A DNA stretch of 64,000 nt from Mesorhizobium atlanticum (GTDB lineage: Bacteria > Pseudomonadota > Alphaproteobacteria > Rhizobiales > Rhizobiaceae): positions 30,970 to 94,969 of the forward strand of contig NZ_QMBQ01000014.1 of assembly GCF_003289965.1 (NCBI RefSeq), in the 5' to 3' direction. A model generated the notes under the pieces. The model searched no databases and was not told the origin of the DNA. It worked only from the letters and a program-made list of their open reading frames with translations. Every line of letters begins with the position of its first letter. Position 1 is the first letter of the stretch. A program made the position numbers and the translations under genes. This document shows, piece by piece, positions 25,226 to 32,806 of this stretch.

Positions 25226-27097
25226 ATGAGCGAAACCGTGCTGCGGCGCACGTTGCTGATCATCGCCGTTCTCGGTCTGGCGCTCGGGCTAGGCGTCTGG
25301 CGATATGGCATCGACATCGCCTCGCCCGATATGATCTGGGCGGCGGCAACTTTGCCCGTCGTGGCGGCGCTTGCCATCTCGATCTTGCGGGATTTCTGGA
25401 TCGGCCGGATCGGAGTCGACGCCATCGCGCTGGTTTCGATGTCGGCGGCGCTGTTGCTTGGGCAGGCCTTGGCGGCGGTGGTCGTCGCCATCATGTATGC
25501 CGGCGGCACGGTGCTCGAGGATCTGGCGCGCGGCCGGGCGGAGCGGAATCTCAAGGCTCTGACCGACAGGGCGCCGCGTGTGGCGCACCGGAAATCCGCA
25601 CATGGCACCGAGACCGTCGCGATCGACCAGGTTGCGGTCGGCGACGAGCTTCTGGTGCGCGCCGGCGAATTGCTGCCCGTGGACGGCATCCTGATCGACG
25701 CATCAGCCCTGCTCGATGAGTCGACCGTCACAGGAGAACCCCTGCCGGAGCGGCGCGGCGCCGGCGACGCATTGCGCAGCGGCACCGTCAATGCAGGCGA
25801 GGCCTTTGTCATGCGGGCTTCCGCCGTCGCCAACAAAAGCACCTACGCCGCGATCGTGCGCATGGTCGCCGCCGCGCAGACGGCCAAGGCGCCGTTCATA
25901 CGCATTGCAGACCGCTTTGCCCTGCTCTTGCTTCCAGCCACGCTGCTGGTTGCCGGCATCGCCTGGTATCTTTCCAATGATCCAGTCCGCGCCCTCGCCG
26001 TTCTGGTGGTCGCGACGCCCTGCCCACTGATCCTCGCGGCGCCCGTTGCATTCATCGGCGGCGTGTCGCGCGCCGCCCGCGCCGGCATCCTCATGAAGGG
26101 CAGCGCGGCGCTGGAGGCGCTCGCCCAGATACGCACCGCGATCTTCGACAAGACAGGGACCCTGACGCTCGGCGGCGCCGAGCTGATCGAGATCGACGTC
26201 GCTCCAGGCCAGGGAACCGATGAGCCGCTGCGGCTGCTCGCCTCGCTTGAACAGGCTTCGCATCACGTCCTTGCGGATTCGATTGTCCGCATTGCCCGAC
26301 ATGGAAACCTTTTGCTTTCCCAACCCCGTGATGTCCGCGAGCATCGGGGAGAAGGTCTTGAGGGTCAGGTGGACGGGATGTCGGTCGTGGCCGGGTCGAG
26401 GCCGCTTGTTCTTGGAAACGGGCCGTTGCCCAATTGGGCGAAGAGCGGAGAGAGCCGTTACCGCGACACGCAGGTGCTCAGGGTGTTTGTGACCATCGAT
26501 GGCCGGCTTGCCGCTGTTTTCACATTCGGAGACGCCATACGCGAGGATGCTCCCGGCACTGTCGGGGCTTTGCGTTCGGCAGGCGTCACCCGGATAGTCA
26601 TGCTGACCGGCGATGACGGCGCGGCGGCCGAAAAGGTCTCCGCTTCGCTCGATCTCGATGCCGTCTTTTCCGATGCCACGCCGGCCGACAAGGTTGGAAC
26701 AGTCGAGGCCGAGAAGGCGACGGCGCCGACGATGATGGTCGGCGACGGCATCAACGATGCTCCCGCCCTTGCCGCGGCGACCGTAGGCATTGCCATGGGA
26801 GCCCGCGGCGGGACAGCCTCGTCGGAGGCGGCGGACGTGGTCGTGCTGACCGACAGGCTGCAGCCTGTCGCGGAAGCACTGCGTATCGCCAGGCGCACGC
26901 GCGGGATCGCCCTGCAGAGCATCGTCGTCGGGCTGGCGCTCTCGGGCGCGGCGATGATCGCGGCCGCCATGGGGCATATAACGCCGGTGGCGGGAGCACT
27001 GCTGCAAGAGGGCATAGACGTCGCCGTCATCGTCAATGCGCTGCGGGCCCTTGGCGGTGGGCGTCTCGAGCACAGTCAAACCGGGAGGAGGTCGTGA
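25226..27097 (+). CDS. P1B-type heavy-metal ATPase with TPC motif
   Basis: 623 residues from ATG 25226. Conserved ATPase features are all present: TGEP loop (DESTVTGEPLPE), membrane metal motif VVATPCPLILAAP, phosphorylation site DKTGTLTLGG, and hinge VGDGINDAPALAAATVGIAMG. There is no N-terminal metal-binding domain. The TPC signature (rather than CPC) corresponds to a minor subgroup reported for nickel/iron export in Sinorhizobium; whether this protein moves the same metals is inference. It exports ions across the inner membrane. Stop overlaps the thioredoxin start (GTGA). Confidence 0.9.
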   Translation: MSETVLRRTLLIIAVLGLALGLGVWRYGIDIASPDMIWAAATLPVVAALAISILRDFWIGRIGVDAIALVSMSAALLLGQALAAVVVAIMYAGGTVLEDLARGRAERNLKALTDRAPRVAHRKSAHGTETVAIDQVAVGDELLVRAGELLPVDGILIDASALLDESTVTGEPLPERRGAGDALRSGTVNAGEAFVMRASAVANKSTYAAIVRMVAAAQTAKAPFIRIADRFALLLLPATLLVAGIAWYLSNDPVRALAVLVVATPCPLILAAPVAFIGGVSRAARAGILMKGSAALEALAQIRTAIFDKTGTLTLGGAELIEIDVAPGQGTDEPLRLLASLEQASHHVLADSIVRIARHGNLLLSQPRDVREHRGEGLEGQVDGMSVVAGSRPLVLGNGPLPNWAKSGESRYRDTQVLRVFVTIDGRLAAVFTFGDAIREDAPGTVGALRSAGVTRIVMLTGDDGAAAEKVSASLDLDAVFSDATPADKVGTVEAEKATAPTMMVGDGINDAPALAAATVGIAMGARGGTASSEAADVVVLTDRLQPVAEALRIARRTRGIALQSIVVGLALSGAAMIAAAMGHITPVAGALLQEGIDVAVIVNALRALGGGRLEHSQTGRRS

Positions 27098-27543
27098 CCC
27101 AGGAGAATCTGGTGGTTTGCACCAAATGCGGCGTGGTCAACCGCCTGCCGCCGAACCGAAACAGCGCCGAAGCGCAATGCGGAAAATGCGGCGCCCGGCT
27201 GTTTTCCGGGGTTCCGCAGGACATCGACGCGGCGAACTTCGACCGTCAGATCGGGCGCGGCAGCCTGCCTGTCCTCGTCGACGTCTGGGCTCCGTGGTGC
27301 GGTCCCTGCAAGATGATGGCGCCGGCCTATGAGGCCGCCGCCAAGGCGCTCGAGCCGCACATCCGGCTGGTCAAGCTGAACTCCGACAAGGAGCAGGCCG
27401 TCGCGACGAGGCTGGGCATTCGCGGCATCCCCACCATGATCCTGTTTCACCGCCAGCAGGAAATCGCGCGCATATCGGGGGCGATGAGCACCGGCCAGAT
27501 CGTCAATTGGGTTCGCGGCCACCTGCCGACAGGTACGAGCTGA
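27094..27543 (+). CDS. trxC: thioredoxin 2 (TrxC-type) with N-terminal zinc site
   Basis: 149 residues from GTG 27094. The N terminus has two CxxC pairs (CTKCG and CGKCG) forming the zinc site of thioredoxin 2, followed by the thioredoxin fold with active site WAPWCGPCKMM and the cis-proline GIPTMILF. It reduces disulfides in the cytoplasm and tends to be stress-induced. Its overlap with the ATPase gene suggests a shared role in protecting thiols when metal or redox balance shifts (inference). Confidence 0.93.
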   Translation: MTQENLVVCTKCGVVNRLPPNRNSAEAQCGKCGARLFSGVPQDIDAANFDRQIGRGSLPVLVDVWAPWCGPCKMMAPAYEAAAKALEPHIRLVKLNSDKEQAVATRLGIRGIPTMILFHRQQEIARISGAMSTGQIVNWVRGHLPTGTS

Positions 27544-27567
27544 TCCTCCCGACGATCCAGGTTCCGT

Positions 27568-27581
27568 TTGACCTTGATCAA
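27568..27581. promoter_or_regulatory. FixK/FNR box (TTGACCTTGATCAA)
   Basis: Near-perfect anaerobox; centre 54 bp before the start of the gene at 27629, compatible with a class II activator position for a short leader. Confidence 0.8.
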
Positions 27582-27628
27582 GGTGACATCCGGCCGCCGC
27601 GATAGGAATGGCCTCAAAGGAGTTTGCC

Positions 27629-28015
27629 ATGACCAGCTTGCACGATCTCACCCCCAGATTCAGGAACATCCGCCTGCTTCTCGCACGCGAAAAAGGTCAT
27701 CCGGAGGGGGACCGCGAAGAAGGCTACGATGTGCTGGCGCCGCTTACCGACGAGGGACGGCTCGACGCGGAGGAGTGGAAATCGCACAAGGGCTTCTGTC
27801 GCGTCCGCCGCTTCCGCACCGGCGAGGACGATCTTGTCGGCCGCTTGCGGCGCAAGCCAGGCGGTCAATGGTATTTCGACTACGCCGAGGGCGATCGTGA
27901 CGACGAGGTCGGCTTTCATCTTGGCGAGGAGCGCTTCGTCACCGGCGAGTACGTCTCGATCAAGCGCAACGGGGCCATGCACACGTACCAGGTGGCCCGC
28001 GTCGAGCAGCCATAG
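27629..28015 (+). CDS. conserved hypothetical protein
   Basis: 128 residues from ATG 27629 (AAAGGAG upstream; an earlier ATG at 27608 precedes the RBS). Soluble, rich in charged residues, with repeated beta-like segments: YDVLAPLTDEGRLDAEEWK, CRVRRFRTGEDDLVG, GQWYFDYAEGDRDDEVGF and GEYVSIKRNG. I know no function. The FixK box upstream and the 30-bp gap to the flavodoxin-like gene suggest a low-oxygen operon. Confidence 0.75.
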   Translation: MTSLHDLTPRFRNIRLLLAREKGHPEGDREEGYDVLAPLTDEGRLDAEEWKSHKGFCRVRRFRTGEDDLVGRLRRKPGGQWYFDYAEGDRDDEVGFHLGEERFVTGEYVSIKRNGAMHTYQVARVEQP

Positions 28016-28045
28016 CAGGCCTTCCGCAGGTGACCGGAGGGGGCC

Positions 28046-28636
28046 ATGTCGCGCCGCGTCCTCGTTCTCGTCGGCCATCCCGACCCGTCTCCTGACCGGC
28101 TCTGCCGGGCTTTGGCCTCGGCATATGCTGCAGCGGCGGACAAGGCGGGCCATAGCGTGCGCAAGATCGACCTGGCCCCGCTGGACTTTCCGATGCTGCG
28201 GACAATGCAGGAGTTCGAGCATGGGGAGATTCCCGAAGGCCTCAAGGAAGCAGGCGAGGCGGTCGTCTGGGCGGAGCATTTCGTCTTTGTCTTCCCGCTC
28301 TGGCTGGGCACCGCGCCGGCCTTGCTGAAAGCTTTCCTCGAGCAGGTGATGCGGCCAGGTACGGCGTTCGCCTATCCGGCCAAAGGCGAAGGTTTCGCCA
28401 AGTCCTTGCTGCGCGGCCGCTCCGCCCGCCTGGTGGTGACCATGGGAATGCCGGCGGCCGTCTACCGGATATGGTTCCTCAGCCACGGGATTGCCGGCAT
28501 GCGGCGCGGTATCCTCAATTTTGTCGGCATCAGGCCGGTGCGGGAAACCTTGTTCGGCATGGTTGCGAGCGCCAGCGACGCTAAGCGGGCAAAGTGGCTG
28601 AGGCAGATGGAACGGCTGGGCGAACGCGCGGCTTAG
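28046..28636 (+). CDS. NAD(P)H quinone oxidoreductase, flavodoxin-2 fold
   Basis: 196 residues, RBS GGAGG. N-terminal FMN-binding segment RRVLVLVGHPDPSPDRLCRALA, central HFVFVFPLWLGTAPALLKAFLEQV and GRSARLVVTMGMPA are characteristic of the NQO/YheR group. It probably reduces quinones or electrophiles. It is distinct from the homologue at 8560-9267. It follows the hypothetical gene at 27629 and shares its FixK-controlled promoter (inference). Confidence 0.88.
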   Translation: MSRRVLVLVGHPDPSPDRLCRALASAYAAAADKAGHSVRKIDLAPLDFPMLRTMQEFEHGEIPEGLKEAGEAVVWAEHFVFVFPLWLGTAPALLKAFLEQVMRPGTAFAYPAKGEGFAKSLLRGRSARLVVTMGMPAAVYRIWFLSHGIAGMRRGILNFVGIRPVRETLFGMVASASDAKRAKWLRQMERLGERAA

Positions 28637-28687
28637 TGCGTTTCACCATTCATGGAAACGGCAAACCTCTCCACCTCTTTGTCCTGG

Positions 28688-28735
28688 CGCGATTCCGGAC
28701 GAAAAACCGTTGCGCACTTTTTCCTGGAATTGCTC
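28688..28735. repeat. palindromic intergenic repeat, family B copy
   Basis: GCGATTCCGGACGAAAAACC and the right end CACTTTTTCCTGGAATTGCTCC match the element at 15737-15784. It lies between two convergent genes. Confidence 0.75.
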
Positions 28736-28743
28736 CAGGACCG

Positions 28744-29727
28744 TCACGGCTTAAGGACGGCGGCGCCACTCAGCCTGCCCATACGCAAATCATCCAGAGC
28801 CTGGTTTGCCCGCTCCAGCGGATAGGCTTTGGTATGCGTGCGCACCCGGGCGTCTCTCGCTATCGGGAAGAATTCCTCGGCGTCACGACGGGTCAGGTTG
28901 GCGACCGACACCAATTCTCTTTCTTCCCACAGAAGCTTGTAGGGCATCGATGGAATGTCGCTCATGTGGATGCCGCCGCAGACCACCCGGCCGCCCTTGC
29001 GGACAGCCCGTAACGCCGCCGGCACAAGGTCGCCGACCGGAGCGAAAATGATCGCGGCGTCAAGCTCGGCCGGAGGCAATTCATCGGACGCGCCTGCCCA
29101 GGCGACGCCCAAGGAGCGCGCGAATTCCTGTGCCTGGATGTCGCCAGGCCGGGTGAAGGCAAAGAGCTCACGTCCCTGCCAGATCGCCACCTGGGTGATG
29201 ATATGCGCGGCGGCGCCGAAGCCGTAGATGCCCAGTCGGCGGCCATCGCCGGCCTTTTTGAGGCAGCGCCAGCCGATCAGACCAGCGCACAGGAGCGGCG
29301 CCAGCGACACCGGATCGGCGGCGGCATCGAGCTCGAAGGCGAAATGCTCATCGGCAACGACATGACTGGCGAAGCCGCCGTCGCGCGTGTAGCCGGTGAA
29401 GAGCGGCTGGTCGCAGAGGTTTTCGGCGCCGGCGCTGCAATAGGGGCAATGTCCGCAAGTGTGCCCCAGCCATGGAACACCCACCCTCTGCCCGAGCCGG
29501 GATCGTGGCACGCCTTCACCGACAAGATCGACGATGCCGACTATTTCGTGACCCGGCACGAGCGGCAGCTTCGGCCATGGCAAGTCACCGTCCACGACGT
29601 GCAGGTCGGTGCGGCATACCGCGCATGCCTCCACCTTGAGCCTGATCTCGCCCGCTCCCGGCAAAGGATCCGGGCGGTCGACGAGGCTCAAAAGCGTGCC
29701 GGGCTTTTCCAGCACCATCGCCTTCAT
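28744..29727 (-). CDS. zinc-dependent alcohol dehydrogenase
   Basis: 327 residues from ATG 29727 (GGAG seven bases upstream; GTG 29730 adds one residue). Catalytic zinc ligands in ACAVCRTDLHVVDG and PGHEIVGIVD, structural zinc site CGHCPYCSAGAENLC, and the nucleotide-binding fold around LGIYGFGAAAHI. The GFGA variant replaces the common GxGGxG. It belongs to the medium-chain family (AdhA-like) that interconverts alcohols and aldehydes with NAD(P). It could recycle NADH in microaerobic conditions. No FixK box was seen directly upstream. Confidence 0.92.
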   Translation of the reverse strand: MKAMVLEKPGTLLSLVDRPDPLPGAGEIRLKVEACAVCRTDLHVVDGDLPWPKLPLVPGHEIVGIVDLVGEGVPRSRLGQRVGVPWLGHTCGHCPYCSAGAENLCDQPLFTGYTRDGGFASHVVADEHFAFELDAAADPVSLAPLLCAGLIGWRCLKKAGDGRRLGIYGFGAAAHIITQVAIWQGRELFAFTRPGDIQAQEFARSLGVAWAGASDELPPAELDAAIIFAPVGDLVPAALRAVRKGGRVVCGGIHMSDIPSMPYKLLWEERELVSVANLTRRDAEEFFPIARDARVRTHTKAYPLERANQALDDLRMGRLSGAAVLKP

Positions 29728-29819
29728 CACGTTTCTCCGGGTTCCTCAAAAGACAGAAGAGACCGGACCCGCTTCCGTTCCGCAACGAGAATGGAAACGC
29801 GCCGGCTTGCGCCTCGTTC

Positions 29820-29972
29820 CTATCGCGGGCGCCTGATCCTTACCGGGTACGGCCGGGCGTGACTCGCCGGGACGTGTTTCCTGGCAAGGAGCATTCCGAA
29901 ATAAAGGCCTGCGGCGGCAAGATAGGCAAGGCCGAGTATGCCGGTCCAGATTTCAATCATATCGGAGGTCAT
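29820..29972 (-). CDS. small single-span membrane protein
   Basis: Fifty residues from ATG 29972: one transmembrane helix (IWTGILGLAYLAAAGLYFGMLLA) and a basic tail (RKHVPASHARPYPVRIRRPR). A FixK box lies 64 bp upstream. Unknown function; resembles the tiny membrane subunits seen with oxidases or transporters (inference). The reading could continue from an upstream TTG-type start, but the hydrophobic segment fixes the frame. Confidence 0.5.
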   Translation of the reverse strand: MTSDMIEIWTGILGLAYLAAAGLYFGMLLARKHVPASHARPYPVRIRRPR

Positions 29973-30029
29973 GGTCGGTTTCCCTTGGTCTGCTCCGACC
30001 GGATAATGCCGGGTCAAGTCATGCCGCCC

Positions 30030-30043
30030 TTGATCGTGGTCAA
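30030..30043. promoter_or_regulatory. FixK/FNR box (TTGATCGTGGTCAA)
   Basis: Strong palindrome, 64 bp before the small membrane protein (minus) and 155 bp before the FixK-like regulator (plus). Confidence 0.75.
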
Positions 30044-30191
30044 TCGCGGACCCAACTGGCGCGCGGCATGCCTGGCCCGACCGGGTGATTTCGGGGTCGC
30101 ACTAAGTAGTTTCCCGTAGGGACATAACCGAATTTCGGCATGGCCGGATTTGGGCGATTGCTGTTGTCACAAATTCACTGGGACCACAGCC

Positions 30192-30836
30192 ATGTATGCT
30201 CAAGCCTCCGCCAAGATCGAACTGCCGTCCTACCTTCCCCATCAGAGCCCCGTGCCGGTCTTCGACGGGCCGGCAACGCCGGTCAGCTTCTTCACGGCTG
30301 GCGCCGAAATCTACGCTCAGGGCGAGAAGGCCGGCGCACTCTATCAGGTCGAATTCGGCGCGGTCCGCATCTACCGCCTGCTCGCCGACGGTCGCAGGCA
30401 GATCAGCGCGTTCCACCTTGCCGGAGAAACCTTCGGTTTCGAGGCCGACGCCACGCACCACTTCTTCGCCGAGGCGATCAACGCGACCGGTGTGCGGGTC
30501 TTTCGCGCTCCGTCGGGCACGGACATGTCGCGCCAGCTCCTGCCTCTGGCGCTCAAAGGCCTGACCCGGGCTCAGGAACATCTCCTGGTGCTCGGCCGCC
30601 AAAACGCCATCGAGCGCGTCGCGGCATTCCTCGTCGAAATGTCGGAGCGTCAGGGTGGGTTGCGGCAGGTGGAATTGCCAATGTCGCGCAACGACATCGG
30701 CGACTATCTCGGCCTCACCATCGAAACCGTGTCGCGGGTCTTCACCCGCCTGAAAGAGAAGGGCGTGATCCGCCTGCTCAGCCTGCGCAGCATTGAAATT
30801 CTGAAACGCGACACGCTGCTGGCAATGGGTGAATGA
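30192..30836 (+). CDS. fixK: FixK-like Crp/Fnr transcriptional regulator
   Basis: 214 residues from ATG 30192. A cyclic-nucleotide-binding-like beta roll (FFTAGAEIYAQGEKAGALYQVEFGAVRIYRLLADGRRQI) and a C-terminal helix-turn-helix with NDIGDYLGLTIETVSRVFTRLKEKG. The E-x3-S-R recognition helix (ETVSR) fits binding to TTGA-N6-TCAA. It has no N-terminal cysteine cluster, so it does not sense oxygen directly, as in FixK. Probably activated by FixJ in this organism (inference). A FixK box upstream suggests autoregulation. Confidence 0.88.
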   Translation: MYAQASAKIELPSYLPHQSPVPVFDGPATPVSFFTAGAEIYAQGEKAGALYQVEFGAVRIYRLLADGRRQISAFHLAGETFGFEADATHHFFAEAINATGVRVFRAPSGTDMSRQLLPLALKGLTRAQEHLLVLGRQNAIERVAAFLVEMSERQGGLRQVELPMSRNDIGDYLGLTIETVSRVFTRLKEKGVIRLLSLRSIEILKRDTLLAMGE

Positions 30837-30882
30837 GGCCATTGCGCCAATCCCGCGCATCAATCCTGAAAAGGGGCTGAAA

Positions 30883-31398
30883 ATGAAAACCATGCTTACG
30901 ACCCACACCGGATTTCGCTTCGAAGTGCGTCAGGCGCGTCCCGACGATGAGCCGATCGTCGCCGAGTTCTTCACCCATGTGACGCCGGAGGATCTGCGTT
31001 TCCGCTTCCTCGGAGCGGTGAAGGAAGTTTCGCATGACCGGCTGGTGGCGATGACCCGCTCCGACGATCCGCACGTCCATAATTTTCTCGCCTTCTCCAC
31101 CGACGGAATGCTGATCGCGGTGGCGACCCTCGCCGCGGATCCGGCCGATCGGCGTGGCGAAGTCGCCATCTGCATCCGCGAGGACCGCAAGCATCTCGGC
31201 GTCAGCTGGGAATTTCTCGGCTATGTCGCGCGTTATGCCGACGATCATGGCATAGAGACCATCGAGTCGATCGAGAGCCGCGAAAACCGCGCAGCGATCG
31301 AACTCGAGCGCGAGATGGGCTTCATCGTCACGACCGATCCCAACGACCCGACGCTCGTCCTGGTTCAGCGGAAGCTCGGCGCCACGTTGGCGGGCTAG
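30883..31398 (+). CDS. GNAT-family N-acetyltransferase
   Basis: 171 residues from ATG 30883. Acetyl-CoA-binding GNAT fold: FRFEVRQARPDDEPIVAEFF, TPEDLRFRFLG, EVAICIREDRKHLGVSWEFLGYVARYADDHG and IESIESRENRAAIELEREMGF. It resembles the C-terminal domain of the protein at 22008-24689. It follows the FixK-like gene by 46 bp and is probably in the same transcript. Substrate unknown; a protein or small molecule acetyltransferase. Confidence 0.85.
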   Translation: MKTMLTTHTGFRFEVRQARPDDEPIVAEFFTHVTPEDLRFRFLGAVKEVSHDRLVAMTRSDDPHVHNFLAFSTDGMLIAVATLAADPADRRGEVAICIREDRKHLGVSWEFLGYVARYADDHGIETIESIESRENRAAIELEREMGFIVTTDPNDPTLVLVQRKLGATLAG

Positions 31399-31500
31399 AG
31401 CAATTCCAGGAAAAGCGAGCAGCGGTTTTCCGTTCCGGAGTTTGCGTGAAAGCAAGGAATTGGAGCAGTTCGGCGATCTATCAAACGCTGAACTGCTCCA
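31399..31500. repeat. palindromic intergenic repeats, family B and a further inverted repeat
   Basis: CAATTCCAGGAAAAG leads a family B element in the opposite orientation to the other copies, followed by TGGAGCAGTTC and its complement GAACTGCTCCA, 18 bp apart. The element separates the GNAT gene from acetate kinase and may terminate both. Confidence 0.65.
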
Positions 31501-31565
31501 AGATGTCTCGGCATTTGTTTTGGTGATATTGCCCGGAAGCGCCGCCCGCTTCCGGGCGAAATCAT

Positions 31566-32744
31566 TTAGTCTTTGCCTTCGAAGCCGAGCAACTCGGCGG
31601 CCACCGCGCGTTCCTCATCGGCGGGAATGACAAGCACGTCGACCAAGGAATCCGAGGCGCTGATCAGTTCTTCACCACGCGCGTTCAACGCCTTGTCGAG
31701 CGCGACGCCCAGCCATCCTGCCGCTTCGCAGATGCTCTGCCGGATCGCGGGCGCATGCTCGCCGATGCCCGCCGTGAACACGAGGGTGTCGAGCCCGCCA
31801 ATCGCCGCGGCAAGCGATCCGATCTCGCGCCCGACACGATAGACGAAAAGATCGACGGCGCGCATCGCCGCAGGGTCTTTCGATGCAAGCAGCGTCTGCA
31901 TGTTTCCCGAAATGCCCGACACCCCGAGCAGGCCGGATCGCTGGTAGAGCAGGTCGGCAAGTTCGTCCGAAGACAGCTTCCGGTCCTGCAGAAGGTGCAG
32001 GAGGATGCCGGGATCGATCGCGCCGCAACGCGTGCTCATGACGAGGCCGTCAAGCGTCGAGAAGCCCATGGTGGTGGCGTGGCTCACGCCTGCCTTCATC
32101 GCGCACAGGCTTGCGCCGCTGCCGAGATGAGCAACGATCGTCCGGCCGCCGGCAGTGGCGCCGTAACGGTTGTGCAGCTCGCTGGCGACGTGGCTGTAGG
32201 AGAGCCCATGGAAACCGTAGGAGACGATGCCTTGCTCCGCCATCTCGTGCGGCAGGCCATAAAGCCTTGCGTGCTCGGGCCGTGCCGCGTGGAAGGCCGT
32301 ATCGAAGCAGCCGACCTGCATGGTGCCGGGCAGGAGGCGGCTGGCCAGGTCGACGAGCTCTAGGTTGATCGCCTGATGTATCGGGGCGAGCGGCTCGAGC
32401 TCGCGCAAGGCACCGAGCGTGCGCTCGCCGAGCAGCGTTGCGCGGGCAAATTCCCGGCCGCCATGCACGATGCGATGCCCAACCCGACGCACCCGGCGCA
32501 GGAGGCCGCGATCCGCAAGATAGGACGCAACGGCTTCGAACGCCTTGCCGATGGAGATCGGCTGCTCGCCGAGGCTCCTGTCGAATGGCGGTGTCATTGC
32601 CGTGGGCGCGACGTGGAGCCGGGGCCGCTCGCCGATCGACGAGACGCTGCCGCGCACCAGCAGATGGAGCTCGTCACGCCATTGGAAGACGGCGAACTTC
32701 AGGCTTGATGAGCCGCCATTGAGGACGAGAATTGCATCGGTCAT
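31566..32744 (-). CDS. ackA: acetate kinase
   Basis: 392 residues with the family signature LVLNGGSSSLKFAVFQW, AHLGSGASLCAMKAG, SYGFHGLSYSHVA and FTAGIGEHAPAIR. AckA makes ATP and acetate from acetyl phosphate and ADP. It lies 62 bp downstream of phosphoketolase on the same strand, giving a short route xylulose 5-phosphate (or fructose 6-phosphate) to acetyl phosphate to ATP plus acetate. Confidence 0.96.
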   Translation of the reverse strand: MTDAILVLNGGSSSLKFAVFQWRDELHLLVRGSVSSIGERPRLHVAPTAMTPPFDRSLGEQPISIGKAFEAVASYLADRGLLRRVRRVGHRIVHGGREFARATLLGERTLGALRELEPLAPIHQAINLELVDLASRLLPGTMQVGCFDTAFHAARPEHARLYGLPHEMAEQGIVSYGFHGLSYSHVASELHNRYGATAGGRTIVAHLGSGASLCAMKAGVSHATTMGFSTLDGLVMSTRCGAIDPGILLHLLQDRKLSSDELADLLYQRSGLLGVSGISGNMQTLLASKDPAAMRAVDLFVYRVGREIGSLAAAIGGLDTLVFTAGIGEHAPAIRQSICEAAGWLGVALDKALNARGEELISASDSLVDVLVIPADEERAVAAELLGFEGKD

Positions 32745-32806
32745 GACCGGCCGGTCCCAGCCGTTTGTGCAAGCCCGATCCTCTCAATCCAGCGCCTCGT
32801 CATCGA

